A DNA stretch of 64,000 bases from Stenotrophomonas koreensis (GCF_001431525.1 NZ_LDJH01000006.1:186001-250000); one strand, 5' to 3'; counted from the stretch's first letter, positions 6,977 to 15,830 are shown. Numbers and translations: made by a program. Notes: generated by a model from the letters alone, not told the origin.

Positions 6977-8332
6977 ATGAAACCACTGGCGATGGCGGCG
7001 CTGGTTAGTCTGGGCTTGTTTACCCACCGCGCGATGGCGCAGGACGGGCAGCCCACCCCCGGTCCGGCAGGACAGCACGATGCCGACAGCGAGGAGCAGA
7101 TGCAGGCCTTGCTCTCGCAGCTGGAGGCACTCAAGGCCAGCTACGCCCAGGAAGTGCGACGGCTGCGCGAACTGGACATGCAGGTGCAGGCCCTGCAGTC
7201 ACGGCTGGGTGGGCGGGTGGCCGCGATGCCGGCCGCCCAGGCGCCAGCGGCGCAGGCCGCTGCCGCGGTCGCAGCCCCGTCGCCGCCAGCAGATGCGGTG
7301 GCGGCCGGCAATGTCGAGTCCGCCGGCCAGGCCGGCACGGCACAGGAGGCCGAACAGGCACGCAGCCAGGCCCTGCGCAGCGTGGAGGATGTCAAACAGC
7401 AGCAGTCGGCATTGTTCAACCGCCGGCTCAGCGTGGAAGCGGGCCTGAGCTATGCCCGGTATGACCGCAAGCAGCTCACCCTCAACGGTTTTCTGGCCCT
7501 GGATGCGATCTTCCTGGGCAATATCGGCATCGAGAACGTTGAATCGGATAGCGCTACGTTAAGCCTGGCCGCGCGCTGGGGGCTGACCCCGCGGCTGACC
7601 CTGAATGCCGAAGTGCCGTGGATCGAGCGCAAGACGGTGTACCAGAAAGGCGGTGCCGGCGGCTCGGCGGCGGCGATCGCCCAGGAAAGCTCGTCCGGCG
7701 GTGGCCTGGGCGATATGAGCCTGAGTGCCAACGTCAAGCTGTTCGCAGAACGCGAGCGCTGGCCGGAAACCGTGCTCACCGCCGGCATCACCGCACCGAC
7801 CGGGCGCGAGCCCTATGGCGTGGACTGGAAGGTGATCGAGCGCGATGACGATGACTTCATCCGCTTTGCCGTGCCCGGCCGCCAGCCCACCGGCAATGGT
7901 GTCTGGCAGGCCAACGTCGGGCTGTCGATGGTCAAGACCGCCGACCCGGCGATCCTGTTTGCCAACGTCGGCTACATCTATTCCCGGCGCGCCAGCTTTG
8001 ATGACCTGGATTCGAACCCGGACACGATCAACCCCGGTGACGTGAAGCTGGGCAATGTGTTCTACGCCGGTGCCGGGCTGGCGTTTGCCTTCAACGAACG
8101 CACCAGCCTGAGCCTGTCCTACAGCGGCCGCTTCAGCGCACGCGCCAAGACCCGCTACCGCGGCGGTGAATGGATGAAGGTGATTGGCAGCGATGGCAAT
8201 GCCGGCACCCTGAACCTGGGCATGACCTATGCGATCAATCGGCGCGCGACCCTGGTGACCCAGCTCGGGGTCGGCCTGAGCCCGGATGCACCCGATTTCA
8301 GCCTGACCTTCAAACTGCCTTACGCGTTCTAG
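6977..8332 (+). CDS. fapF: FapF-like outer-membrane amyloid secretion channel
   Basis: A 451-residue protein starting at ATG 6977 (GAGGG upstream); the signal peptide ends near RAMAQ (residue 24). Residues about 33-70 form a coiled coil (QLEALKASYAQEVRRLREL), followed by an Ala/Pro-rich linker to about 130. A beta-barrel region then opens with LSVEAGLSYARYDRKQLTLN and NGFLALDAIFLGNIGIE and ends in an aromatic C-terminus (LPYAF). This order (periplasmic coiled coil, linker, barrel) is that of FapF, the trimeric pore that exports amyloid subunits. It is the sixth and last gene of the cluster and converges on the regulator gene with only 16 bases between them. Confidence 0.85.
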   Translation: MKPLAMAALVSLGLFTHRAMAQDGQPTPGPAGQHDADSEEQMQALLSQLEALKASYAQEVRRLRELDMQVQALQSRLGGRVAAMPAAQAPAAQAAAAVAAPSPPADAVAAGNVESAGQAGTAQEAEQARSQALRSVEDVKQQQSALFNRRLSVEAGLSYARYDRKQLTLNGFLALDAIFLGNIGIENVESDSATLSLAARWGLTPRLTLNAEVPWIERKTVYQKGGAGGSAAAIAQESSSGGGLGDMSLSANVKLFAERERWPETVLTAGITAPTGREPYGVDWKVIERDDDDFIRFAVPGRQPTGNGVWQANVGLSMVKTADPAILFANVGYIYSRRASFDDLDSNPDTINPGDVKLGNVFYAGAGLAFAFNERTSLSLSYSGRFSARAKTRYRGGEWMKVIGSDGNAGTLNLGMTYAINRRATLVTQLGVGLSPDAPDFSLTFKLPYAF

Positions 8333-8348
8333 GCCGGCCGCTGGCCGC

Positions 8349-9707
8349 TCAGGGCATCTGCCGCTGGATCGCATGCCGGCGGCAGAGCCGGTAGATCGTC
8401 ACCCGCGACAGGCCCATCGAACGTGCGGTGGCGCTGATGTTGAAATCGTTTTCCTGCAGGCAGCCGAGCAGGGCCTGACGCTCGGCCAGGCGGCGCGCAT
8501 CATCCAGGATGCCGCCGGCAGCATGGGTACTGGCATTGGCCGTGGTCGCGCCGCCAGCGGCGGGCAGCTCCATCTCCTGCGGCTGGATCCATTCGCTTTC
8601 GCAGATCACCGCCGCACGCTGGATGCGGTTGATCAGCTCGCGCACGTTGCCCGGCCACGGCCAGTGGTTCATTGCCGCCACGCACTCAGGGCTGAAGCCG
8701 CGCGCCCGGCTGCGGTGGCGTTGGCGGAAATCCTGCAGGGCATGCTCGGCCAGCAGCATGATGTCCTGTCCACGCTCGGCCAGTGGCGGCAAGTGCAGCC
8801 GCAGCACATTGAGCCGGTAATACAGATCGCTGCGGAAACGTCCTGCACTGACGGCGCTTTCCAGGTCGATGTGGGTGGCGGCAATCACCCGCACATTGAC
8901 CTTGACCGGTGTATGGCTGCCGATCCGTTCCAGCGTGCCTTGCTGCAGCACGCGCAACAACGCGGTCTGTGCATCGGCGGGGAGATCGCCGACTTCATCC
9001 AGGAAAACGGTGCCGCCATTGGCGTGCTCGAACAGGCCCAGACGGCGGCTGTTGGCGCCGGTGAAGGCCCCGCGCTCGTGGCCGAACAATTCGGACTGCA
9101 CCAGCGAGGCGGGGATCGCGCCGCAGTTGATCGCCACCATCGGTTGCTGGCAACGGGCGCTGAGGCTGTGCAGGGCGTGGGCGGCCAGTTCCTTGCCGGT
9201 GCCGGTTTGCCCGGTGATCAGCACCGGTAGATCCACCGGTGCATATTTGCGCACGGTGCCGCGGGTGGTCAGCATCGCCGGGCTCTGCCCGATGAGCTTG
9301 TCCAGCGGGGTGTGGCCGGATTCGCTGCCATTGACCAGCAGGGCCTGCAGCCCGTCCACCAGCTGCTGCTGTTGCAGCGGAGCCTGCAGCACCAGGCTGC
9401 ATTGCCGGCTCAATGCCCGCCAGGGCTGATGCTTGCCGGCATCGCCTTCGGGCAACAGGCACAGGCTGGGCAGGTTGGGGCTGCTGGCCAGGCAATCGAG
9501 CAAGGAGGGCAGGGCCTCGATGCTGCTCTGGCGCAGGTCAAACAGCAGGGCAACATGGTCCTGGCCACGCAGGCCCAGGGAGAAGGGTTGGTTTTGCGGC
9601 TGCTCGCGCAACGCCCAACCCTCGGCGGCCAGTAACAGCCGAGTGCTGTGTGGACACTGCCCGAACCAGATCAGGCAGCGTGGAGCTTCCTGCATCACTG
9701 CAGCCAT
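8349..9707 (-). CDS. Sigma-54 enhancer-binding regulator with degenerate receiver-like N-terminus
   Basis: A 452-residue bacterial enhancer-binding protein. Residues 1-130 look like a receiver-type fold without a clear phospho-acceptor site, as in VpsR-like regulators. The AAA+ domain follows with Walker A GQTGTGKE, the sigma-54 contact loop GAFTGA and Walker B GGTVFLDEV. The C-terminus is a Fis-type helix-turn-helix (NISATARSMGLSRVTIYRL). ATG 9707 has a GGGGGAG site upstream. An intact GAFTGA loop means it should act on sigma-54 polymerase. The only strong sigma-54 promoter I found is that of the adjacent fap-like operon, so it is its likely activator. Control by c-di-GMP, known for VpsR and FleQ, is possible but not shown. 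Confidence 0.9.
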   Translation of the reverse strand: MAAVMQEAPRCLIWFGQCPHSTRLLLAAEGWALREQPQNQPFSLGLRGQDHVALLFDLRQSSIEALPSLLDCLASSPNLPSLCLLPEGDAGKHQPWRALSRQCSLVLQAPLQQQQLVDGLQALLVNGSESGHTPLDKLIGQSPAMLTTRGTVRKYAPVDLPVLITGQTGTGKELAAHALHSLSARCQQPMVAINCGAIPASLVQSELFGHERGAFTGANSRRLGLFEHANGGTVFLDEVGDLPADAQTALLRVLQQGTLERIGSHTPVKVNVRVIAATHIDLESAVSAGRFRSDLYYRLNVLRLHLPPLAERGQDIMLLAEHALQDFRQRHRSRARGFSPECVAAMNHWPWPGNVRELINRIQRAAVICESEWIQPQEMELPAAGGATTANASTHAAGGILDDARRLAERQALLGCLQENDFNISATARSMGLSRVTIYRLCRRHAIQRQMP

Positions 9708-9821
9708 CTCACTCCCCCAATTGCCATATACAAGCCGGTTACCCGGATGCCACGGCAGCAGCGAAAGGCGATGCTGACGCCATGGCCTGGAAATCTGTGA
9801 TGACCATCAACCATACGCCAT

Positions 9822-9845
9822 AAAAAAGGCCGCGCAAGCGCGGCC
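9822..9845 (-). terminator. Rho-independent terminator of the NlpC/P60 gene
   Basis: On the minus strand GGCCGCGC-TT-GCGCGGCC is followed by six T. It lies about 25 bases after the stop codon of the hydrolase gene at 9870. Confidence 0.85.
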
Positions 9846-9869
9846 CGTTAATCACAGTGAAGCGTCTGT

Positions 9870-10628
9870 TTACATGTCAACGCGGCGTGCAGAGAGGAAC
9901 TTGCCGCTCCAGTAGCCGTTGGCCATGCTGTCCACGCGCACGTCCTTGCCGCGGCTGGGGGCATGCAGGAAGCGGCCTTCGCCGACATAGATACCGACAT
10001 GGTCAACGCGCTTGCCGTTGCGGCCAAAGAACACCAGGTCACCGACATTCAAGGCGCTGCGCTCAATGGCCTTGCCATTGGTGATGCTGGCCATGTCGCG
10101 CGAGACCCGCGGCAACTCGATGCCCAGCGCGGTACGGAAGACGTAGCTGACCAGCCCGGAGCAGTCAAAACCGCTTTCCGGTGAGCTGCCACCCCAGCGG
10201 TAGGGCGTGCCCAGCAGGGACATCGCGCGGGTGAGCAGTGACTGGCTCTTGCCGCTGGATTCGCCCTCGGCGTTGGCCGGGAGGCCCTGGCCGGCGTCGT
10301 AGGCGGCCATCAGGCGGCCGAGGTCGCCGGCAAACATGGCCGAACGATCCATCAACGGAATGGTGTCGCTGGCGGCCAGGTGCGGCAGCAGCGCGGCCAG
10401 GGTGGCGGTAGCGGCGGCATCGGCGCGGGCACGGGCACCGCTGGCAGCCGGAGCCGAAGGCGCCGGTACTGCAGGAGCCGCCTCGGTGCTGGCAGCAGGG
10501 CTGGTCGGGTTCTGTGGGGTGGCCTGTGCCAGTGCTGGCAGCGTCGTTGCCAGTGCCAGCAGGAGTAAAGCGGTCAGGCGCAGCGGGGGGCGCTTGGGCG
10601 CTGCGGGGTGCAGTCGTTCAGTCGTCAC
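9870..10628 (-). CDS. NlpC/P60 family peptidoglycan endopeptidase
   Basis: A 252-residue exported cell-wall hydrolase. A long positively charged N-terminus precedes a hydrophobic signal (LTALLLLALATTLPALAQA, to residue 35), followed by an Ala/Pro-rich linker and the C40 domain from about residue 130. The catalytic Cys156 (GFDCSGLV), the histidine in RVDHVGIY and the third polar residue region FLHAPSRG are present. Enzymes of this family cut between D-glutamate and diaminopimelate in stem peptides. It shares the whole catalytic region with the next gene upstream (10726-11232), which suggests an old tandem duplication; the two are separated by about 100 A/T-rich bases that may hold a separate promoter. 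Confidence 0.9.
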   Translation of the reverse strand: MTTERLHPAAPKRPPLRLTALLLLALATTLPALAQATPQNPTSPAASTEAAPAVPAPSAPAASGARARADAAATATLAALLPHLAASDTIPLMDRSAMFAGDLGRLMAAYDAGQGLPANAEGESSGKSQSLLTRAMSLLGTPYRWGGSSPESGFDCSGLVSYVFRTALGIELPRVSRDMASITNGKAIERSALNVGDLVFFGRNGKRVDHVGIYVGEGRFLHAPSRGKDVRVDSMANGYWSGKFLSARRVDM

Positions 10629-10725
10629 GCGGCGATCACAAAATGAGATTGGAGCGATAGTGCCGGACTTCTGACCAGAAAACGTAGTTTTTTCGTTAAA
10701 TAATTGTTAAAAGATGCCAATTGGT

Positions 10726-11232
10726 TCACAGAACGCGCTTGGCGCCGCTGTAATGCCGCTGCCAATACGGGTTGTCCAGGGCATCCAGGCGCACGGTGCC
10801 GCCACTGCTGGGGGCATGCACGAAGCGGCCTTCGCCAACGTAAATGCCAACGTGCCAGACCTCGTCGCCGCTGCCGAAAAACACCAGGTCGCCACTGCTC
10901 AGGCGCTCGGCGGAAATCTTCGGTCCCTGCACCCTGGCCAGTTCCCGCGAGGTCCGGGGCAGGCGTAAATCCAGCATGTCGGCAAACACATAGGTGACCA
11001 GGCCGGAGCAGTCAAAACCGCTTTCCGGGGTGTTGCCGCCGTAGCGGTAGGGCGTGCCGACCAGGCCGAGGGCACGGATGGTGACCGAGGAGGCCGAAAA
11101 GCCATTGCCGCGGGCCTGTGCCGCTGCGGTGTCCGCCGTTGGCGGCCGGCTGGGCTGCGAGCTGCAGCCGGCCAGAACCGCCAGGCCCAGCAACGATGCG
11201 GCAATACGTGCGGGAACTGGCATGGGAGGCAT
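10726..11232 (-). CDS. NlpC/P60 family lipoprotein, peptidoglycan endopeptidase
   Basis: A 168-residue lipoprotein. The start at 11232 gives MPPMPVPARI then a hydrophobic stretch and lipobox LAGC (Cys23); the second ATG (11223) is equally possible. The frame is open further upstream but that part is not signal-like. The C40 domain fills residues 55-165 with catalytic Cys75 (GFDCSGLV), His in VWHVGIYVG and FVHAPSSG. It resembles E. coli Spr/MepS in size and layout. It is a paralogue of the gene at 9870 but is shorter and lipid-anchored, so the pair could work at different depths of the envelope. Confidence 0.88.
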   Translation of the reverse strand: MPPMPVPARIAASLLGLAVLAGCSSQPSRPPTADTAAAQARGNGFSASSVTIRALGLVGTPYRYGGNTPESGFDCSGLVTYVFADMLDLRLPRTSRELARVQGPKISAERLSSGDLVFFGSGDEVWHVGIYVGEGRFVHAPSSGGTVRLDALDNPYWQRHYSGAKRVL

Positions 11233-11344
11233 GGAGTCCGGATAATGGTTGCCCTGTCGTTGCCGGCCATCATGTCGGCAACCCCGGTGGCAGATCAAGC
11301 CGCCTTTACCGGCTGCCCATCGGCAGCCCAACCCGAGTTTTGCC

Positions 11345-11824
11345 ATGAAGATCGAAAAAGACCGCGTTGTCCGCTTCCATTACACCGTATCCGAAGTGGG
11401 CCAGGAGCCGATCGAATCGTCCAGGGACCGTGAGCCGCTGGCGATCCTGATCGGCCACAACAACATCATCCCGGGCCTGGAAAAGGCGATGCTGGACAAG
11501 CAGGCCGGTGATTCGATCAGCGTGGATGTGCCCGCTGCCGAGGCCTATGGCGAGCGTCGCGAAGGCCTGGGCCAGCGCGTACCGAAGAAGCATTTCGGCA
11601 CCACCAAGGTGGCCGTTGGCCAGCAGGTCGTGCTGCAGACCAATTTCGGCCCGCGTGCGGTGACCGTGGTCAAGGTCGGCATGAGCGTGGTCGATGTCGA
11701 CCTGAACCACCCGATGGCCGGCAAGGACCTGCATTTCGATGTGGAAATTGTCGAAGTGCGCGAGGCTTCGGAAGAAGAAATCGCCCACGGCCATGTGCAT
11801 GGCGATGGCGGCCACCAGCACTGA
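11345..11824 (+). CDS. slyD: FKBP-type peptidyl-prolyl isomerase, SlyD-like
   Basis: A 159-residue cytoplasmic protein starting MKIEKDRVVRFHYTV at ATG 11345. The FKBP domain contains PLAILIGHNNIIPGLEKAM and the inserted-in-flap chaperone domain (AEAYGERREGLGQRVP through VVDVDLNHPMAGKDL), the hallmark of the SlyD group. The C-terminus ends in a short His-rich tail (HGHVHGDGGHQH), a reduced form of the metal-binding tail of E. coli SlyD. The protein should isomerise prolyl bonds, act as a folding helper and bind nickel weakly. It is monocistronic: divergent from the NlpC gene and followed by a hairpin. Confidence 0.92.
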   Translation: MKIEKDRVVRFHYTVSEVGQEPIESSRDREPLAILIGHNNIIPGLEKAMLDKQAGDSISVDVPAAEAYGERREGLGQRVPKKHFGTTKVAVGQQVVLQTNFGPRAVTVVKVGMSVVDVDLNHPMAGKDLHFDVEIVEVREASEEEIAHGHVHGDGGHQH

Positions 11825-11851
11825 CGTGTGTGCTGCGTTTTGAGGTAAATG

Positions 11852-11874
11852 ACGACCCGCCCCTGGCGGGTCGT
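11852..11874 (+). terminator. Hairpin terminator after slyD
   Basis: A 10-bp perfect stem (ACGACCCGCC / GGCGGGTCGT) with a 3-base loop begins 27 bases after the slyD stop. Only two T follow directly, so termination may be partial. Confidence 0.6.
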
Positions 11875-11909
11875 TTACGTAGGGAACCCGGGATTAAGGA
11901 AGAAAGCCG

Positions 11910-13163
11910 ATGTCGACCACGCCGCCGTTGATGCCACCGCCGTTGCAGCCCTTGCCGGCGCTGGAGCCCCAGAACCAGCGCCTGCCCGGGCTGGATGCGG
12001 TGCGCGGTTTTGCCCTGCTGGGCATCCTGTTGATGAACATCGAAGGTTTCAATGGCCCGCTATGGTTGTCCGGTGCCGGGGTCGAGCCTGACCAGGCCGG
12101 GCTGGACCGGCTGCTGGATACCTTCATCTATATCGTGGTGCAGGGCAGCTTCTTTCCGCTGTTCTCGTTGCTGTTCGGGATTGGCTTTGCGCTGATGGGC
12201 CAGCGCCTGCGTGCGCGCGGGGGAGCATTTACCCCGATTCACCTGCGCCGGATGGGCTGCCTGCTGGTGATCGGCCTGCTCCACGGCCTGCTGGTGTGGT
12301 CCGGCGACATCCTGCTGACCTACGCCCTGCTGGGGCTGTTGCTGCCGGCCTTTGATGTGCTGCCCAAACGCTGGCTGGGGCTGGCCGGCGCCCTGGGCAT
12401 CGGCTGTGCGGTCATGGTCATGCTGCTGCTGGCCGGGTTGATGGCGATGATGGCCGCCAGCCCGGACAACCAGGCCTTCCTGCAGGCTGGCCAGCAGATC
12501 CAGGACGCCGTGCAGGCGCAGATGCAGGCCTATGGCCAGGGGACTTACTGGCAGGCGGTGAAGCAGCGCGGCAGCGACCTGTTGGCCGGGCTGCAGAACC
12601 TCTTTGTGATTGGCTCGCAGCTGCTGGGCCTGTTCCTGATCGGCGCCGCGCTGATGGCCAATGGCGCCCTGGCCGACCCGGCCGGACATGCGCGGCTGTG
12701 GGCATGGCTGCGCTGGGGGGCATGGCCGCTGGGCCTGCTGCTGAGCACCCTGGCGTGGTGGATTTCGCCGTTCAACCCGCCGTGGAGCCTGGCCTTTGAC
12801 AGCCTGCTGGTACAGGCGATCAAACTGCTGGCCGGCAGCCTGATCGGCCTGGGCTGGCTGGCATGGGGCCTGCGCTGGCAGCAGCTGCTGCGCCCGTTGC
12901 GCGCGGTCGGACAGATGGCCTTGAGCAACTACCTGGCGCAGTCGCTGCTGTGCACCGGTTTCTTCTATGGCTACGGCCTGGGCTATTTCGGCCAGCTCCG
13001 GCGCAGTGAGCAGGTGTTGATGGTGCTGGCCGTGTTTGCGCTGCAGGCACTGCTGTCCTGGCTGTGGCTGCGCTGGTTCAACCAGGGGCCGGTCGAATGG
13101 TTGTGGCGGGCGGGCACCTATGGCCGCTTTGCTCCCCTGAAGCGGACAGGTCCCGGCGCGTGA
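11910..13163 (+). CDS. DUF418 (YeiB-like) polytopic membrane protein
   Basis: A 417-residue inner-membrane protein. After a Pro-rich N-terminus, the segment LDAVRGFALLGILLMNIEGF is the typical opening of DUF418/YeiB proteins. About nine to ten hydrophobic helices follow. The C-terminal DUF418 part includes VGQMALSNYLAQSLLCTGFF and FNQGPVEWLWRAGTYG, both well-kept signatures. The family is related to acyltransferase-3-like membrane proteins but its reaction is not established. AAGGAAG precedes the ATG. The stop codon overlaps the GTG of the dadA-like gene, so the two are co-translated; I cannot say whether their functions are linked. Confidence 0.88.
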   Translation: MSTTPPLMPPPLQPLPALEPQNQRLPGLDAVRGFALLGILLMNIEGFNGPLWLSGAGVEPDQAGLDRLLDTFIYIVVQGSFFPLFSLLFGIGFALMGQRLRARGGAFTPIHLRRMGCLLVIGLLHGLLVWSGDILLTYALLGLLLPAFDVLPKRWLGLAGALGIGCAVMVMLLLAGLMAMMAASPDNQAFLQAGQQIQDAVQAQMQAYGQGTYWQAVKQRGSDLLAGLQNLFVIGSQLLGLFLIGAALMANGALADPAGHARLWAWLRWGAWPLGLLLSTLAWWISPFNPPWSLAFDSLLVQAIKLLAGSLIGLGWLAWGLRWQQLLRPLRAVGQMALSNYLAQSLLCTGFFYGYGLGYFGQLRRSEQVLMVLAVFALQALLSWLWLRWFNQGPVEWLWRAGTYGRFAPLKRTGPGA

Positions 13164-14404
13164 GCGTGGATGACGTGGTGGTGGTCGGGGCCGGCGCGGT
13201 CGGTCTGGCCTGTGCGCTGGCCCTGGTGGAGCAGGGGCGCAGCGTGCGTGTACTGGAGGCCGGACGCATCGGTGGCGCGACCTCGTCGGGCAATTGCGGC
13301 ACGATCACCCCTTCGCATGCGCCGCCGCTGGCGGCACCGGGCACCCTGTGGCAGGCCTTGCGCTGGTCACTGGACCCGGCCTCGCCCCTGTATGTGCGGC
13401 CTGGCCTGGACCCGGCGCGCTGGGACTGGCTGCGGCGCTTTGCGCTGCGCTGCAACCGGCATGACTGGCTGGCCGCTGCCACGGCGCGGGCGGCGCTGTT
13501 GTGTGATTCGCGCCAGCGCCTGGAGGACTGGGTGGCGCGCTATGACCTGCAGTGCGAATACCGGCCCAGCGGCCTGGACTATGTGTTTGCCGATGAACGC
13601 CATTTTGCCCAGCACTGCCGCCATCGCCAGGTCCTTGAGGGGCTGGGGATAGCCACCGAGGTGCTGGCGGCCGGCCCGTACCTGGCTGCCGAGCCGGCAT
13701 TCAAGCCGGGCATCTGTGGCGCGATCCGGTTTCCCGGTGATGCCTGTCTGCGCCCGGAGAGGTATACCGCCGGGTTGGCCGCCGCCGCGCGTGCCCGCGG
13801 CGTGCTGATCCAGGAACAGTGCGCGCTGCAGTCCTTCACCCCGGAAAGTGACGCGGTGCAGCTGCAGACCAGCCACGGTGGCTACCGCTGCCGGGAGCTG
13901 GTGCTTGCCGGTGGGCCGTGGACGCCGCAGCTGGCCCGGGGCCTGGGCCTGCGGGTACCGATCACCCCGGGCAAGGGCTATTCGATCACCTGCCCGCGGC
14001 CGTCGCAGGTGCCGAGCCGGCCGGTGGTGCTGAAGGACCACTCGGTGTTCGTGATTGCCTGGGAGCAGGCCCTGCGCCTGGGCGGGACGATGGAACTGGG
14101 CGGTTATGACGACCGGCTCAATCCGACCCGGTTGGCGGCCATTGCGCGTGCCGCCCGCCGTTACCTGCACGATCCTGGCCTGGAGGGCGCGCAGCAGCCG
14201 TGGTATGGCTGGCGGCCGATGACCCCGGATGACCTGCCGTTGCTGGGCCGCAGCCCGGCGCAGCGGCGTGTCTGGCTGGCCGCCGGGCATGGCATGCTGG
14301 GGATCAGCATGAGCAGTGGCAGCGGCCAGTTGATCGCAGACCTGATCTGCCAGCGGCCCGCTGCCGTCGACCCGCAAGCCTATCGACCGGAGCGTTTTGC
14401 ATGA
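13160..14404 (+). CDS. dadA: FAD-dependent D-amino acid dehydrogenase (DadA-like)
   Basis: A 414-residue flavoenzyme of the DAO superfamily. I chose GTG 13160 because it overlaps the upstream stop (GTGA) and puts the dinucleotide fold VVVVGAGAVGLACALALV within the first 20 residues. The conserved SSGNCGTITPSHAPPL region and the C-terminal GWRPMTPDDLPLLG and AAGHGMLGISMSSGSG segments fit DadA-type enzymes, which oxidise D-amino acids to 2-oxo acids and pass electrons to the respiratory chain. No alanine racemase gene is next to it, so the substrate could be a related amine such as D-proline or hydroxyproline. It overlaps gor by four bases. Confidence 0.78.
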   Translation: MSVDDVVVVGAGAVGLACALALVEQGRSVRVLEAGRIGGATSSGNCGTITPSHAPPLAAPGTLWQALRWSLDPASPLYVRPGLDPARWDWLRRFALRCNRHDWLAAATARAALLCDSRQRLEDWVARYDLQCEYRPSGLDYVFADERHFAQHCRHRQVLEGLGIATEVLAAGPYLAAEPAFKPGICGAIRFPGDACLRPERYTAGLAAAARARGVLIQEQCALQSFTPESDAVQLQTSHGGYRCRELVLAGGPWTPQLARGLGLRVPITPGKGYSITCPRPSQVPSRPVVLKDHSVFVIAWEQALRLGGTMELGGYDDRLNPTRLAAIARAARRYLHDPGLEGAQQPWYGWRPMTPDDLPLLGRSPAQRRVWLAAGHGMLGISMSSGSGQLIADLICQRPAAVDPQAYRPERFA

Positions 14405-15753
14405 GCAACGACACCTACGATCTGGTGGTTCTGGGCGCCGGTTCCGGTGGCCTGGCCGCCGCCATCCGCGCCGCCGGCCATGGCGCCCGGGTGGCGATCC
14501 TGGAACCGGCCGCGATCGGTGGCACCTGCGTCAACCTGGGCTGCGTGCCCAAGAAGATCATGTGGGAAGCGGCGCAACTGGCCAGCCATCTGCCGCGTGC
14601 CCGCGCGCTGGGGTTGGAGGTGCCGCTGCAGCCGGCGCTGGACTGGGCCCGGCTGGTCAAGGCGCGGCAGGCGCATATCGCGCGCATCCATGCCAGTTAC
14701 CAGCGCCAGTTCGCGCAGGTGCAGCTCAGCGTACAGGGCTGTCGTGGGCAACTGCTCGGCGCCGGCAGGGTGGCCACTGATGACGGCCGCCAGCTGCAGG
14801 CCCGGCACATCCTGCTGGCCACCGGCGCGCGCCCGCGGCTGCCGGTTTTCCCCGGCAGCCACTGGCTGCACAGTTCCGATGATGTGTTTGCCTGGCAACA
14901 GCGGCCGCAACGGGTGGCGATCATCGGCGGCGGCTATATCGCGGTGGAGCTGGCCGGCCTGTTGCAGGCACTGGGCAGCCAGGTGCACCTGCTGGTGCGG
15001 GGCAACGTGCTGCTCAATGGGTTTGACAGCGAGTTGGCCCAGGCGCTGGCGGCGGCGATGGCCGCGCAGGGGATCACGCTGCACTTCGGGGTGACGGTAC
15101 AGGGGCTGGACGGCCAGCCCGGCGCCCTGCAACTACGCGGCAAGGACCTGCCGGACGGCCACTTCGATGCGGTGATTGCCGCCACCGGACGCGAGCCGAA
15201 TGTGCAGGGGCTGGGCCTGGAGCAGGCCGGGGTGGCGCTGGACCGGCGCGGCTTCATCGCTACCGATGACAACAGCCTGGCCACCACCGCCGAGGGGGTC
15301 TGGGCGGTGGGCGATGTCACCGGCCAGCTGGCGTTGACGCCACTGGCAGTGGCACAGGGCCGGCGCCTGGCCGATGGCCTGTTTGGCCGCGGTGCCGGCC
15401 CGGCGATCAATCCCGAGCTGGTTCCCAGTGTGGTGTTTTCGCATCCGCCGCTGGCCCGGGTCGGCCTGGATGAAGCCTGTGCCCGCGAGCGCTTCGGGCC
15501 TGTCCAGGTCTATCGCGCCAATTTCCGTTCGCTGGAGGAGGGCGCCGGCGGTGGCCAGCAACGCCACCTGTTCAAGGTGATCTGTGCCGGCAACGAGCAA
15601 CGGGTGGTCGGGGTGCACCTGCTCGGCGAGGGCAGCGATGAAATCCTGCAGGGGTTTGCCGTCGCCCTGCAGTGCGGCGCGCGCTGGGAGCACTTCCGGC
15701 AGACCCTGCCGATCCATCCCACCGCCGCCGAGGAAGTGGTGCTGGCCAAGTAG
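14401..15753 (+). CDS. gor: Glutathione-disulfide reductase
   Basis: A 450-residue class I pyridine nucleotide-disulfide oxidoreductase. It has the FAD fold VVLGAGSGGLAAA, the redox disulfide GGTCVNLGCVPKK (Cys43 and Cys48), the NAD(P) fold VAIIGGGYIAVELAG, the second FAD motif VWAVGDVTG and the dimer-interface histidine in LPIHPTAAEEVV. The NAD(P) fold lacks a clearly NADPH-specific arginine pair just after it except LLVRGN, so cofactor preference should be tested. The family reduces glutathione disulfide in the cytoplasm. The ATG overlaps the stop of the dadA-like gene, making DUF418-dadA-gor a coupled three-gene unit. Confidence 0.87.
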   Translation: MSNDTYDLVVLGAGSGGLAAAIRAAGHGARVAILEPAAIGGTCVNLGCVPKKIMWEAAQLASHLPRARALGLEVPLQPALDWARLVKARQAHIARIHASYQRQFAQVQLSVQGCRGQLLGAGRVATDDGRQLQARHILLATGARPRLPVFPGSHWLHSSDDVFAWQQRPQRVAIIGGGYIAVELAGLLQALGSQVHLLVRGNVLLNGFDSELAQALAAAMAAQGITLHFGVTVQGLDGQPGALQLRGKDLPDGHFDAVIAATGREPNVQGLGLEQAGVALDRRGFIATDDNSLATTAEGVWAVGDVTGQLALTPLAVAQGRRLADGLFGRGAGPAINPELVPSVVFSHPPLARVGLDEACARERFGPVQVYRANFRSLEEGAGGGQQRHLFKVICAGNEQRVVGVHLLGEGSDEILQGFAVALQCGARWEHFRQTLPIHPTAAEEVVLAK

Positions 15754-15830
15754 GCGCTGGTATGCCCCGCGTTTGGCCCGATGCCGCGGCGCGGGGCGAT
15801 AATGCCCGGCTTGTTCCAGGATCAATTGAC

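Noticed and set aside
8331-8347. CGGCCGCTGGCCG, also seen at about 2391, as a REP/SMAG-like repeat
   Set aside because: Only two short copies are seen and both lack the GTAG start of the Stenotrophomonas element, so chance in GC-rich DNA is likely.
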